From a bacterium (GTDB taxonomy: Bacteria; Elusimicrobiota; Elusimicrobia; Elusimicrobiales; UBA9959), in NCBI GenBank assembly GCA_021812825.1, contig JAKAMO010000067.1:1-15168 (forward strand): a DNA stretch of 15,168 nucleotides, given 5' to 3'. A model generated the notes under the pieces. It saw only the letters and a list, made by a program, of their open reading frames with translations. It was not told the origin of the DNA and made no database searches. Position 1 is the stretch's first letter; every line of letters begins with the position of its first letter. Positions 7,636 through 15,089 of this stretch are shown in pieces. The translations under genes and the position numbers were made by a program.

Positions 7636-10173
7636 GTGGCGGACAACTCGAATCTTAACATTTTTGAAGGCGCGGCGGGACGCTTCCAGGAAGCCCTCCC
7701 GCTCTTCTCCGGCATACAGTCCATGGCCCTGCCGGTCCGCGCCGAATCCGACGGGACCACGGGCTTCTTCACGCTAGCGGAAACGAACTCGGACGGCAGA
7801 CCCGCCCTGGCGGCCTTCACCAGCGAAGCGCTTCTCCATCCGCCTTTCATCAGGCAGGATTCCTCCGAGACCGCGCTGCTGTTCTTCCACGCCCCGCACC
7901 ACGACCTGTTCATCTTCAATCCCGATCACCCGCAGGTCCGCTCCGGACGGCTTTCCCCGCTGAGTTGTTCCCGGAAGGAGATCTCGCTGCTGGCCGGATT
8001 CATCAGGTCGTCGGCCGCCGCCGCCGGAGATCCCGCCGGGTCCGGCGACGCGGAATTCTCTGCGGGGAACCTGCACTCGGCCCATTACCTTTACGCGGCC
8101 TCGCTTCAGCGCAACCCGGTCTCCAGGTCCAAGTACCGCCTGTGCGCGACCCTCGTGGAGCTGGGACTGCTGCAGGAAGCCTACGACCTGCTGAGCGGCG
8201 ACGCCGACCCGGAAGCCAGACTGTGGCTTGCGGTAGTGTATCGCAGGACCGGGGATACGGCGCAGGCCCGTGCCCTCCTCTCCGACCCGGCGATCTCGAC
8301 CAATTTCGCGGAGCGCCTGCAGATCGAGACGGCCTGGCTGGACATCGAGGAGGGGCGAGAGGAGAACGCGAGAAAGACCTTCGCCAGGCTCTCTTCCTCC
8401 GCTTTCGACAAGGCCGAGCCGCTTTCCGGCCTGGCGGCAGCCACCGCCAAGGCGGCCTTCAAGACCAAGGACAGAGGGCTGCTGTCTTTCGCGGTATCAA
8501 CCCTGAAGTCCGCGCTGGTCTCCCCTTCCCACGCTTCGGCAAGGATCTTCTCACAACTGGGAGCCCTGTATTTCCGCACCGGGGACATACCGCAGGCGGA
8601 GAACAGCTATCGCCGCGCCGCCGCCCTTGCCCCGTCCATAGAATCGCTGGCGAACCTGGCGATGACCCTCGTGAAAGCGGGCAAGTTCGCCGAAGCCGCG
8701 GCGGTGACGTCCCGGGTAGCCCTGACCGACACGGCCACCGCCAGGCGTCTGGCCGCAGGCTTCCCGAAAGAGAAAGGAGAGGAGCTTTTCAAACTACAGC
8801 AGGCCCAGGCGCCGGCACAGCAGCAAGCCGCGCCGACCCCGGAGCCGGCGCCATCAGCGCCCACCGCCCCTACTAAACCCCAGGCGGCGACCACTCCAGG
8901 GGAACAGAACATCCCGCCGGCCTTCCGCAAGCCGGCCCAGGCCTCCGCAACGGCCGCGGACCAGAACGTGCCGCCGGCCTTCCGCAAGCCAGCCCAGGCC
9001 TCTTCCGGAGCTCCCGAACAGAACGTCCCGCCGGCTTTCCGTCGGGACCAGCAGGTGCCGCCGGGCATAGCCGCGGCCGCGGAAAGCTTCCAGTCCACGA
9101 AAAAGAGCGGGGAAACTGACGATCAGGCGTCGCTGGCTCCTGCGCAACCACGCGACGCCTCCGTCTCAGGCAGGTCCAAGCAGACGCCGCCGTCCACAAC
9201 GCCGCCGTCCCAGGCCCCGGCCCCCGCGCCGGCCAGGAAGGAGCCGCCTGGAATAAAGATCGAGACCTTCCGGGACGTGATGGCAGGCAATGCCGTGATG
9301 ACCGAGGCAGAGAGCAGGCAGGACGAGTTCATCTCCAGGGCCTTTCGCCTTGCCTCGGACCTGGAGGACGAGCTGGGCCGCAAGGTCTACTTCAACCTGG
9401 ACGGCCTGACAGAGGTGGAACGCCGGCTCAGGCTGCAGTTCCTGAAGGGCAAGGCCGACCCGCAGCGCAACATAGAGACCGTGAAGGACTGCGCGGCCTT
9501 CCTGTGCTATTTCCTGCAGGAACGGCATAAGGGCCGGCTGCTCAAGCTTACGGATTTCGACCCGTGGGGCTGGCCCATGATATTCGAACTTCCTTCGCGC
9601 AAGTTCACCACCTATCCTATACAGAGGACCTGGCGCCTGCTCTGGGAAGAGACCGTGCCGGAGCCTGGCTGGGTCCCTAAGTACGCCTCCTGGGTAGCGG
9701 ACAAGATAAAGGAGACGACGACGCCCGCCAGCGGGGCGGCGGCGGCCAGAGCAAAGGTGATGAGCAATCCCGAGAGACTGGCGGACACGCAGGCCGAGCA
9801 CCGGCGGATGCTGATCCTTGCCTCCTCCCTGGGCGAGGCTTCCGGCATCGAGATCTCCCGCTCCGGGATACGCAAGCTTGAAGCCGCCATCAAGACAAAT
9901 TTCAAGCCAAACGTCCCGCCCACTTCCGACGGCTGGAAGCTGCTGCGCTGCTACGGGCATATCCTGGCCGCCATACTGATCAAGGAGTTCAAGGCCCACT
10001 GGTACAACACCGACGGCGAGGACGGCGGCTGGTCCATACGCCTGCCGTGGAACACCTGCGTCTTCCCGCTGGGCAAGGTATACAAGACCGCCTCGCTGAG
10101 GGACGACCTTACCGTTTTCCTGGAGACGCTGGAGGCGGAAAAGCTCAGGATGCACGGACCCACACCTCAATAG
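7636..10173 (+). CDS. Large multidomain protein: SseB-like domain, TPR-like repeats, repeat linker, duplicated C-terminal domain
   Basis: This 845-residue protein has no signal peptide and is probably cytoplasmic. Residues about 17-122 resemble the SseB N-terminal domain, with DGRPALAAFTSEALL (53-67) and a later LFIFNPDHP (91-99). Residues about 140-375 are helical TPR-like repeats, e.g. LGALYFRTGDIPQAENSYRR (308-327). Residues 386-540 form a Pro/Ala/Gln-rich linker holding a 19-residue tandem repeat with PPAFR. The C-terminal part (545-845) is globular with many Trp. It contains two similar-looking segments (about 614-671 and 766-830) that faintly recall DUF3806-type proteins. The start is uncertain: GTG at 7636 has no ribosome binding site and follows a TATAAT directly. 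An in-frame TAG at 7624 excludes earlier starts, and the next ATG is codon 30. Function unknown; scaffolding or regulation is a guess. Confidence 0.8.
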   Translation: MADNSNLNIFEGAAGRFQEALPLFSGIQSMALPVRAESDGTTGFFTLAETNSDGRPALAAFTSEALLHPPFIRQDSSETALLFFHAPHHDLFIFNPDHPQVRSGRLSPLSCSRKEISLLAGFIRSSAAAAGDPAGSGDAEFSAGNLHSAHYLYAASLQRNPVSRSKYRLCATLVELGLLQEAYDLLSGDADPEARLWLAVVYRRTGDTAQARALLSDPAISTNFAERLQIETAWLDIEEGREENARKTFARLSSSAFDKAEPLSGLAAATAKAAFKTKDRGLLSFAVSTLKSALVSPSHASARIFSQLGALYFRTGDIPQAENSYRRAAALAPSIESLANLAMTLVKAGKFAEAAAVTSRVALTDTATARRLAAGFPKEKGEELFKLQQAQAPAQQQAAPTPEPAPSAPTAPTKPQAATTPGEQNIPPAFRKPAQASATAADQNVPPAFRKPAQASSGAPEQNVPPAFRRDQQVPPGIAAAAESFQSTKKSGETDDQASLAPAQPRDASVSGRSKQTPPSTTPPSQAPAPAPARKEPPGIKIETFRDVMAGNAVMTEAESRQDEFISRAFRLASDLEDELGRKVYFNLDGLTEVERRLRLQFLKGKADPQRNIETVKDCAAFLCYFLQERHKGRLLKLTDFDPWGWPMIFELPSRKFTTYPIQRTWRLLWEETVPEPGWVPKYASWVADKIKETTTPASGAAAARAKVMSNPERLADTQAEHRRMLILASSLGEASGIEISRSGIRKLEAAIKTNFKPNVPPTSDGWKLLRCYGHILAAILIKEFKAHWYNTDGEDGGWSIRLPWNTCVFPLGKVYKTASLRDDLTVFLETLEAEKLRMHGPTPQ
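8905..9042 (+). repeat. 57-bp tandem repeat, 2.4 copies, inside the linker of the SseB-TPR gene
   Basis: Units begin at 8905, 8962 and 9019, exactly 57 bases (19 codons) apart. They encode QNIPPAFRKPAQAS, QNVPPAFRKPAQAS and QNVPPAFRR, each followed by a short variable spacer. The third unit is cut short and runs into a degenerate QQVPPGI. Base changes between copies are mostly synonymous, which suggests the peptide rather than the DNA is conserved. Confidence 0.9.
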
Positions 10174-10176
10174 GAC

Positions 10177-10204
10177 CTTTGCCCTTGATTGGGGTGCAAG
10201 TTTT
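10177..10204 (+). terminator. Weak candidate terminator after the SseB-TPR gene
   Basis: CTTTGCCC (10177-10184) can pair with GGGTGCAAG (10192-10200) with one bulged base on each side. TTTT follows directly. It starts three bases after the stop codon. The bulges and short T-run make it weak, and it overlaps the -35 box of the next promoter. Confidence 0.3.
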
Positions 10205-10213
10205 CGGCATAAT
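10185..10213 (+). promoter_or_regulatory. Sigma-70-type promoter for the clostripain operon
   Basis: TTGATT (10185-10190) and CATAAT (10208-10213) are separated by the optimal 17 bases, inside an AT-rich patch of otherwise GC-rich DNA. The predicted start near 10220 gives a leader of about 30 bases. That leader contains GGAG (10241-10244) five bases before the ATG at 10250. It is the best promoter match in the window. Confidence 0.65.
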
Positions 10214-10249
10214 TAATTAAACATCTCGAAGTTCCGCAACGGAGAATCG

Positions 10250-11614
10250 ATGCTATTACAGTTTCTCTCGCACCTGTTGATAACCGCCGCCGTCGCGTCG
10301 CCCGCGCTGGATTCCCTCCCTCAGGCCGCGCAGCCGCCGGCCGTCCAGGCGCCCGCCCCGCAGGCCGCGCCCTCCAGGGAATGGACCGTGATGGTCTACA
10401 TGAACGGCAAGAGCAACATAGAGCCTTTCGCGCTTACGGACCTTAACCGCTTCGAGACCGTCGGGTCCGCCGATAAGGTGGCCATAGTGGCGGAGATAGG
10501 CCGTTCAAAAGGGCTCGACAACGACACCACGGCCGACGGCGACTGGGCCGGAGTGCGACGCTATTACGTGACGAAGGACGCCGACCCGGACCATATCGCC
10601 TCGCCGATGCTGGCCGATTTGGGCAGCCCCGACATGGGAGACTGGAAAGAGGCCGCCGCTTTCGTGAAATGGGCCAAAGCGGCCTACCCGGCAAAGAAGT
10701 ACCTGTTCATAATCTGGGACCACGGCTGGGGCTGGCTCGACCCGGTGCGGCCGGGCCAGAACCACGTAGAGGACGGCGACAAGTCCATCTCGCACGATTT
10801 CGTGACCGGCAACTACATAGGCACCCGCCAGATGGGCCGCATCTTCCGCGAGGCCGGCAAGGTGGACATGTACGTCTCTATGGCCTGCTTCATGCAGATG
10901 GCCGAGGTGGCCTACGAGATCAAGGACGGCGCGGACGTCATCGTGGGCGCGGAGGAGGTCATACAGCTGCCAAGCCTCAACTGGGAGGGCTTCCTGGCCC
11001 TGCTGGACGCCAACCCTTCCGCCGGGCCGGAGACGGCCGGCGCCTACATGGTGGACGCTTTCCGCGAGATGTACTCGCGGCCCGACATGCAGGACCTGCT
11101 CGCGCAGGGCGGCTACGGCACGCAGCTTTCGGCCGTGCGCGGTTCCAAAATGCGCGCGCTCGCGAAAAAACTGAAGGACTGGTACACGCTCGAGATGTCC
11201 GCCAGTGACAACCAGGCGCTCGCGAAGGCGAAGGCGGACGTGGTGCGCTTCGAGATAGGCGACGCGCAGACGGACCCGGAGAAGCGCATAGCTTTCTACG
11301 GAGACCTTCACCACTTCGTGGAGCTGGCGGTGCGCTACGCCGACCCCTCCAGGCCAGGGGCTGCCGGGGCCAAGGCCGCCGGGCAGGAGCTGAACAGATT
11401 CATCGATACTGAGCTGGTGATAAAGAACGCGGCGCTGGGTAAGGACCGCACCGGCAAGGATTTCTCCTCGGTCAGGGGGATCTCGATAGACATCCCCGGC
11501 AAGCCGGGCTCGCTGATAGAGTATTACCCCACCTACTCCCGCCTGCTCTTCGCGAAGGACAGCGGGTGGGAGGATTTCATGAAATACCTCGACGGCATAG
11601 CCGACGCCAGGTAA
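10250..11614 (+). CDS. Secreted clostripain-family (C11) cysteine peptidase, altered S1 position
   Basis: Clostripain-type enzymes are secreted cysteine peptidases that usually cleave after Arg or Lys. This 454-residue protein has an N-terminal hydrophobic signal (1-17), a Pro/Ala-rich stretch (19-42), and the family start EWTVMVYMNGKSNIEPFA (44-61). The catalytic His158 lies in FIIWDHGWGW, and Cys213 in MACFMQMAEVAYEI. The residue two before the Cys is normally Asp (DACLM), part of the basic-residue-binding pocket as I recall from the PmC11 structure; here it is Met211. Later sequence includes GDLHHFVELA and FSSVRGISIDIPG, also typical of the family. It heads a run of four close genes behind a clear promoter. 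Both catalytic residues are present, so activity is likely, but cleavage after Arg/Lys is doubtful. Confidence 0.88.
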   Translation: MLLQFLSHLLITAAVASPALDSLPQAAQPPAVQAPAPQAAPSREWTVMVYMNGKSNIEPFALTDLNRFETVGSADKVAIVAEIGRSKGLDNDTTADGDWAGVRRYYVTKDADPDHIASPMLADLGSPDMGDWKEAAAFVKWAKAAYPAKKYLFIIWDHGWGWLDPVRPGQNHVEDGDKSISHDFVTGNYIGTRQMGRIFREAGKVDMYVSMACFMQMAEVAYEIKDGADVIVGAEEVIQLPSLNWEGFLALLDANPSAGPETAGAYMVDAFREMYSRPDMQDLLAQGGYGTQLSAVRGSKMRALAKKLKDWYTLEMSASDNQALAKAKADVVRFEIGDAQTDPEKRIAFYGDLHHFVELAVRYADPSRPGAAGAKAAGQELNRFIDTELVIKNAALGKDRTGKDFSSVRGISIDIPGKPGSLIEYYPTYSRLLFAKDSGWEDFMKYLDGIADAR

Positions 11615-11616
11615 CC

Positions 11617-11629
11617 GGAGGGAAGCTTG
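11617..11629 (+). promoter_or_regulatory. Shine-Dalgarno that fixes a TTG start
   Basis: GGAGGGAAG (11617-11625) is a strong ribosome binding site just after the peptidase stop (11612-11614). It is correctly spaced for the TTG at 11627-11629. No suitable ATG or GTG lies before the conserved part of the synthase, so TTG is the likely start. Confidence 0.65.
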
Positions 11630-12466
11630 GCGCAAACGGGCGGCTGCAACCATGAAGCGGGCTCTTCGTTCAGGCCCGCTTTCTTCTTCCTCGACGGGGA
11701 GCAGCGCCGCGCCCTCTCGGCGTACTACGGTTTCGCGCGGGCCGCGGACGACATAGCCGACGATCCCGCCTCCCCCGCCGGGGAGAAACGCGCGCGCCTG
11801 GCCGCGTGGCGCGCCGGCATCGAAGGCCTTTTTTCCGGCAACCCGCCGGACACCCCGCTTGCCCGCGACCTCGCCGGCGCGATAGCCGCCTTCCCGCTGA
11901 AGAAGGAGCATTTCCTGCTGGTGCTGGAGGGAGTGGAGTCGGACATCTCCCCCTCCCAGCCCCGGACGCTGGCCGAGCTGCAGCATTACATGTACCGGGT
12001 CGCCTCCGCCGTAGGGCTGGCCTGCCTGGCGGTGTTCCGCTACGAGGACGAGAAGGCGCCGCAGCTGGCCGAACAGCTCGGCTACGCCGTGCAGCTGACG
12101 AACATACTGCGCGACGCGGCCGAGGATTACGCCGTCGGGCGGGTCTACCTCCCCGCCGAGGACCTGGCCCGGTTCGGCTGCCGGCCGGAAGACCTCGGCG
12201 GTTCCAATTACGTGGCCAATTTTATAGAATTGATGAAATTCGAGGCCGCCCGGGCAAGGGACTTCTACGCCGGGGCGCTCGCCCTGGCCGCGCCGGGGCA
12301 CAAGAGAAGGCTGCTGCCGGCGCTGGTGATGGGCGCGCTCTACCGCGAGCTCCTGGAGAAGCTGGAGCGGGGCGGCTTCCGGATCAAGGCAGGGCGGGTC
12401 CGGCTCACCCGCGCGCAGAAGGCGAAGGCGCTGCTCAGGGCTGCGCTGGACTATTGGAGAATCTGA
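11627..12466 (+). CDS. Squalene/phytoene synthase family protein (HpnD-like)
   Basis: These enzymes join two prenyl diphosphates head-to-head, giving presqualene diphosphate/squalene (from farnesyl diphosphate) or phytoene (from geranylgeranyl diphosphate). The 279-residue protein has both Asp-rich magnesium-binding motifs: [14 protein letters not shown] (33-46) and [21 protein letters not shown] (156-176). It also has [11 protein letters not shown] (121-131) and the late [10 protein letters not shown] (205-214). Length and motif wording are nearest to HpnD (presqualene diphosphate synthase of hopanoid pathways), but substrate choice between HpnD and CrtB types cannot be read safely. HpnC, HpnE, cyclase or desaturase genes are absent from the window. 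It starts 12 bases after the peptidase stop and ends one base before dcd. Confidence 0.9.
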   Translation: MAQTGGCNHEAGSSFRPAFFFLDGEQRRALSAYYGFARAADDIADDPASPAGEKRARLAAWRAGIEGLFSGNPPDTPLARDLAGAIAAFPLKKEHFLLVLEGVESDISPSQPRTLAELQHYMYRVASAVGLACLAVFRYEDEKAPQLAEQLGYAVQLTNILRDAAEDYAVGRVYLPAEDLARFGCRPEDLGGSNYVANFIELMKFEAARARDFYAGALALAAPGHKRRLLPALVMGALYRELLEKLERGGFRIKAGRVRLTRAQKAKALLRAALDYWRI

Positions 12467-12467
12467 C

Positions 12468-13046
12468 ATGCTTAAACCCGATTCCTGGATACGTGAGATG
12501 TGCCGCAGGAGGAGGATGATCTCCCCCTACGTCGAGGGGCTGGTCGCGAAGGGCAGGGTCTCCTACGGCCTGTCCTCCTACGGTTACGACATCCGCGTCT
12601 CCGACGAGTACAAGGTCTTCACCGACGTGCACAACTGCGTCGTGGACCCGAAGGCCTTCAACGACAAGTCCTTCGTGGACATCGAGGCGCCGTACTGCAT
12701 AGTCCCCGCCCATTCCTTCGCGCTGGCCCGCTCGGTCGAATACTTCCGCATCCCGCGGGGCGTCATAGGCCTCTGCATCGGCAAGAGCACTTACGCGCGC
12801 TGCGGCATCGTCGTGAATATCACGCCGCTCGAACCGGAGTGGGAAGGCCACCTGACGCTCGAGATATCCAACACCACGCCGCTGCCGGCCAAGATCTACT
12901 CCAACGAGGGCATAGCCCAGCTGGTCTTCCTGGGTGCCGAGGACGAGTGCGAGATCTCCTACAAGGACCGCAAGGGCAAATACCAGGCGCAGCGCGGCGT
13001 CACGCTGCCGCGAATACTCAATCCGGCGGGACGGTCGCGAAGATAA
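12468..13046 (+). CDS. dcd: dCTP deaminase
   Basis: Dcd deaminates dCTP to dUTP, the main route to dTMP precursors in many bacteria, and acts as a cytoplasmic trimer. The 192-residue protein matches the family throughout: [11 protein letters not shown] start, [20 protein letters not shown] (32-51), [13 protein letters not shown] (59-71), [13 protein letters not shown] (84-96), [13 protein letters not shown] (105-117) and [14 protein letters not shown] (122-135), where Glu132 is the expected catalytic base. [15 protein letters not shown] (169-183) closes the active site. This is the SYG(V/L)SSYGYD subtype rather than the E. coli one. The ATG follows the synthase stop by one base; GGAG (12456-12459) lies eight bases upstream. 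Its TAA overlaps the next ATG (TAATG). Confidence 0.96.
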   Translation: MLKPDSWIREMCRRRRMISPYVEGLVAKGRVSYGLSSYGYDIRVSDEYKVFTDVHNCVVDPKAFNDKSFVDIEAPYCIVPAHSFALARSVEYFRIPRGVIGLCIGKSTYARCGIVVNITPLEPEWEGHLTLEISNTTPLPAKIYSNEGIAQLVFLGAEDECEISYKDRKGKYQAQRGVTLPRILNPAGRSRR

Positions 13047-15034
13047 TGCGCATCTCAGGGGGGACGTTACTGCTTGCGGCGACCATCGCGGCCACCGCCT
13101 CGGCTCCCGTCCGTGCCGCCTCCGAGGCGACGCAGGAGAAGGCGTTCGACGCGGCTATGCTCGGGCTTAAGGAGAAGCCGTCGGACAGGGGCCGGCTGCT
13201 GCTGGCCGTGGAGGACCTGCCGGAGAACTCCGCCCCCCGGGCCAGGCTGCTGGCCGCCGCGGCCGCCGGATTCATAGAAAAGAACATTACAGATTACGCC
13301 GGCTACCTGGGAGCCTGCAAGTCCCTCCGCGTCCTCTCCAAGCACGCGGAAGCCCTGTCCAACTGCAGGAAGGCCCTAGAGCTAGATCCCATGGCCTACC
13401 CGGCCTACCGCGAGCTGGGCCTGACCTATTCCGCCTCCGGCAGCCCCCGCAAGGCGGCCGAGACCCTCTCGCAGGGAATAGAGATATCGTCCTCGTCCTG
13501 CCAGGCCTACTATTATCTGGCGCGCGTCCTCGAGAAGCGAGGGGACTACGCCCGCGCAGCCTCGTATTACCGCAAAGGTTTTTCCTTCCCCGGAGCGGCC
13601 GCCGCTCCGGACTACGCGCGCTATTCGCCGCTGCTCAGGGCGGGCCTCAAGCGCACGACCGGCGCCAGGCCGGCCGCCAGGACGAAGCCGGCCTCCCGCC
13701 AACAGCCGGCCATGTCGGCGGCCGAGTGCCGCGAGAAGCTCCGGGCCGAGTTCCTGCGGGACAGCCTCGGCACCGCGCTGACGCAGAGCGAAGAGTGCAT
13801 GAAGCTTTCGCCCGCGGACCCGGACCTGGCCGCGGAAAGGGCCCCACTGCTGGTACGCCTCGGCAAATATGAGGAAGGAGTAAAGGAATACGAGCGAGCT
13901 GCCGCCCTTTACAAGGAGAACAAACCTTCCGCGGCGCTCTGCCGCATAAAGGCCGCGCAGACCTGGCTGAAGCTCGGGGACAGGGCGAAGGCCGCCGCGC
14001 AGTACAAGCTCGCCCTCCAGTCCAACCCGGAGGACATGAACGCCCTGGAAGGCCTGGCAGCGGCGCAGGAGGCGCTCTCGGACTCCGCCGGAGCGGAGGA
14101 GACCTATTCCCGCATCCTCAAGCTCGAGCCGGGCAACAAGAAGGCCAAGACGCGCCTTGAGGAGCTGAAAGCCGCCTCGCTGACGGACGCGCAGATACTG
14201 GACGAGCTCAAGCTGCGCGGCGCCGCCGGCAAGGACAAGAAGACGGTGGACCAGAACGACGTCAAGCTCTTCAAGGCGATGAAGGCCGCCGAGCTGGGAG
14301 GGGCCGTCGATCTCCTGAAAGAAAAGGCCGCCCCCGGGCGCGGCCTGAGCGTCAGGCACAAGACCCCCGACGGCACCAGGGTTCTGCTCACGGCCGTAGG
14401 CTACAAGACCTACATCTCGCTGGCGACCAGGGAGGCGGTAAAGTTCTTCGAGTCGGAGAAGGTCGGCCTCAGGGAGATATTCAAGCTGCGCTCCAAGACC
14501 GGCGCCCCGCTTTTCAGCTCGGCCGGCATGCTGACCCCGGAGGGAGAGACGGTATGGCGCGCGGCTGTGCCGGGAAAGAAATCCTGGCTCATGCCCTACG
14601 AAGCCGTGCCGGCCAGCCCCCAGGCCAAGGCGTCCAGGGAAGCGGAGGAGCGGATAGCCTCCCTGCAGAAGGAAGGCTACCAGGAGATCTCCGAGCCGGA
14701 ATATCTGTGGCTCCTGAAGGCCACTCACTGCCCGGCGTTCACGCTCAAGAGCTCCCCGGTCAACGCCGTAAAAGAGCTCAATGACGGGGTCAGACCGCGC
14801 TATCTGCTGTGCACCGACGGCACCAAGACCTGCATGAACCAGTGCAACAGCCGCCTGCCCGAGTACATCGGGGCCTACCGCGGCGGCAACGCCGAACAGA
14901 TGGAGGGACAGGCCTACGGCGGGTTCTTCGGCAGCGGGGCCAAGAAGAGATATTTCTGCGAGAACGGCGAGGTCTGGATGGGAGAAATAGCCCAGGAAAC
15001 CAGTCCCTGCAGCACTGCCGGCGCCAAGCGCTGA
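13046..15034 (+). CDS. Secreted TPR protein with a cysteine-rich C-terminus
   Basis: The ATG at 13046 overlaps the dcd stop by one base and opens a 662-residue protein with a Sec signal peptide (1-24, ending APVRA). The same frame stays open upstream to 12500, but that part overlaps dcd and has no signal sequence. TPR-like units lie at about 82-180 (e.g. HAEALSNCRKALELDPMAYP) and, after a basic Ala/Pro linker (200-222), at 225-375. A mixed alpha/beta-looking region (about 400-520) follows. The last 100 residues carry six Cys (562, 589, 596, 600, 638, 655) in spaced patterns such as CTDGTKTCMNQC, which suggests disulfides or metal binding outside the cytoplasm. No known C-terminal domain was recognised. 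Location and partners are inferred only. Confidence 0.85.
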   Translation: MRISGGTLLLAATIAATASAPVRAASEATQEKAFDAAMLGLKEKPSDRGRLLLAVEDLPENSAPRARLLAAAAAGFIEKNITDYAGYLGACKSLRVLSKHAEALSNCRKALELDPMAYPAYRELGLTYSASGSPRKAAETLSQGIEISSSSCQAYYYLARVLEKRGDYARAASYYRKGFSFPGAAAAPDYARYSPLLRAGLKRTTGARPAARTKPASRQQPAMSAAECREKLRAEFLRDSLGTALTQSEECMKLSPADPDLAAERAPLLVRLGKYEEGVKEYERAAALYKENKPSAALCRIKAAQTWLKLGDRAKAAAQYKLALQSNPEDMNALEGLAAAQEALSDSAGAEETYSRILKLEPGNKKAKTRLEELKAASLTDAQILDELKLRGAAGKDKKTVDQNDVKLFKAMKAAELGGAVDLLKEKAAPGRGLSVRHKTPDGTRVLLTAVGYKTYISLATREAVKFFESEKVGLREIFKLRSKTGAPLFSSAGMLTPEGETVWRAAVPGKKSWLMPYEAVPASPQAKASREAEERIASLQKEGYQEISEPEYLWLLKATHCPAFTLKSSPVNAVKELNDGVRPRYLLCTDGTKTCMNQCNSRLPEYIGAYRGGNAEQMEGQAYGGFFGSGAKKRYFCENGEVWMGEIAQETSPCSTAGAKR

Positions 15035-15043
15035 CACCCTCCT

Positions 15044-15089
15044 TTGCACAACGGGCGGAAATTTTGTATCATAATACGACTATGATACA
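15044..15089 (+). promoter_or_regulatory. Promoter-like boxes and an inverted repeat covering the rplM start
   Basis: TTGCAC (15044-15049) and TATCAT (15067-15072) are 17 bases apart and could be a weak promoter; a second -10-like CATAAT is at 15070-15075. A perfect 8-bp inverted repeat, TGTATCAT (15065-15072) and ATGATACA (15082-15089), has a nine-base spacer. The right arm contains the rplM start codon and the left arm overlaps the -10 box. It could be an operator, or an RNA hairpin hiding the start if transcription begins upstream. No Shine-Dalgarno precedes the ATG. Confidence 0.45.

Noticed and set aside
8905..9042. Regularly spaced repeat considered as CRISPR
   Set aside because: The repeats are in frame inside a coding linker, only 2.4 copies, with period 57 and similar spacers; this is a protein repeat.
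10505..12469. 654-codon minus-strand open frame opposite the peptidase and terpene synthase genes
   Set aside because: It spans two well-supported genes on the other strand and shows low-information, Arg/Val/Gly-rich sequence with no motifs.
12500..13045. Upstream extension of the Cys-rich TPR protein across dcd
   Set aside because: The extension overlaps the whole of dcd, reads as Arg-rich shadow sequence, and would bury the signal peptide at residues 183-206.
13382..15049. 555-codon minus-strand open frame opposite the TPR gene
   Set aside because: It mirrors the TPR coding frame, has no domain signal, and lacks its own ribosome binding site or promoter.
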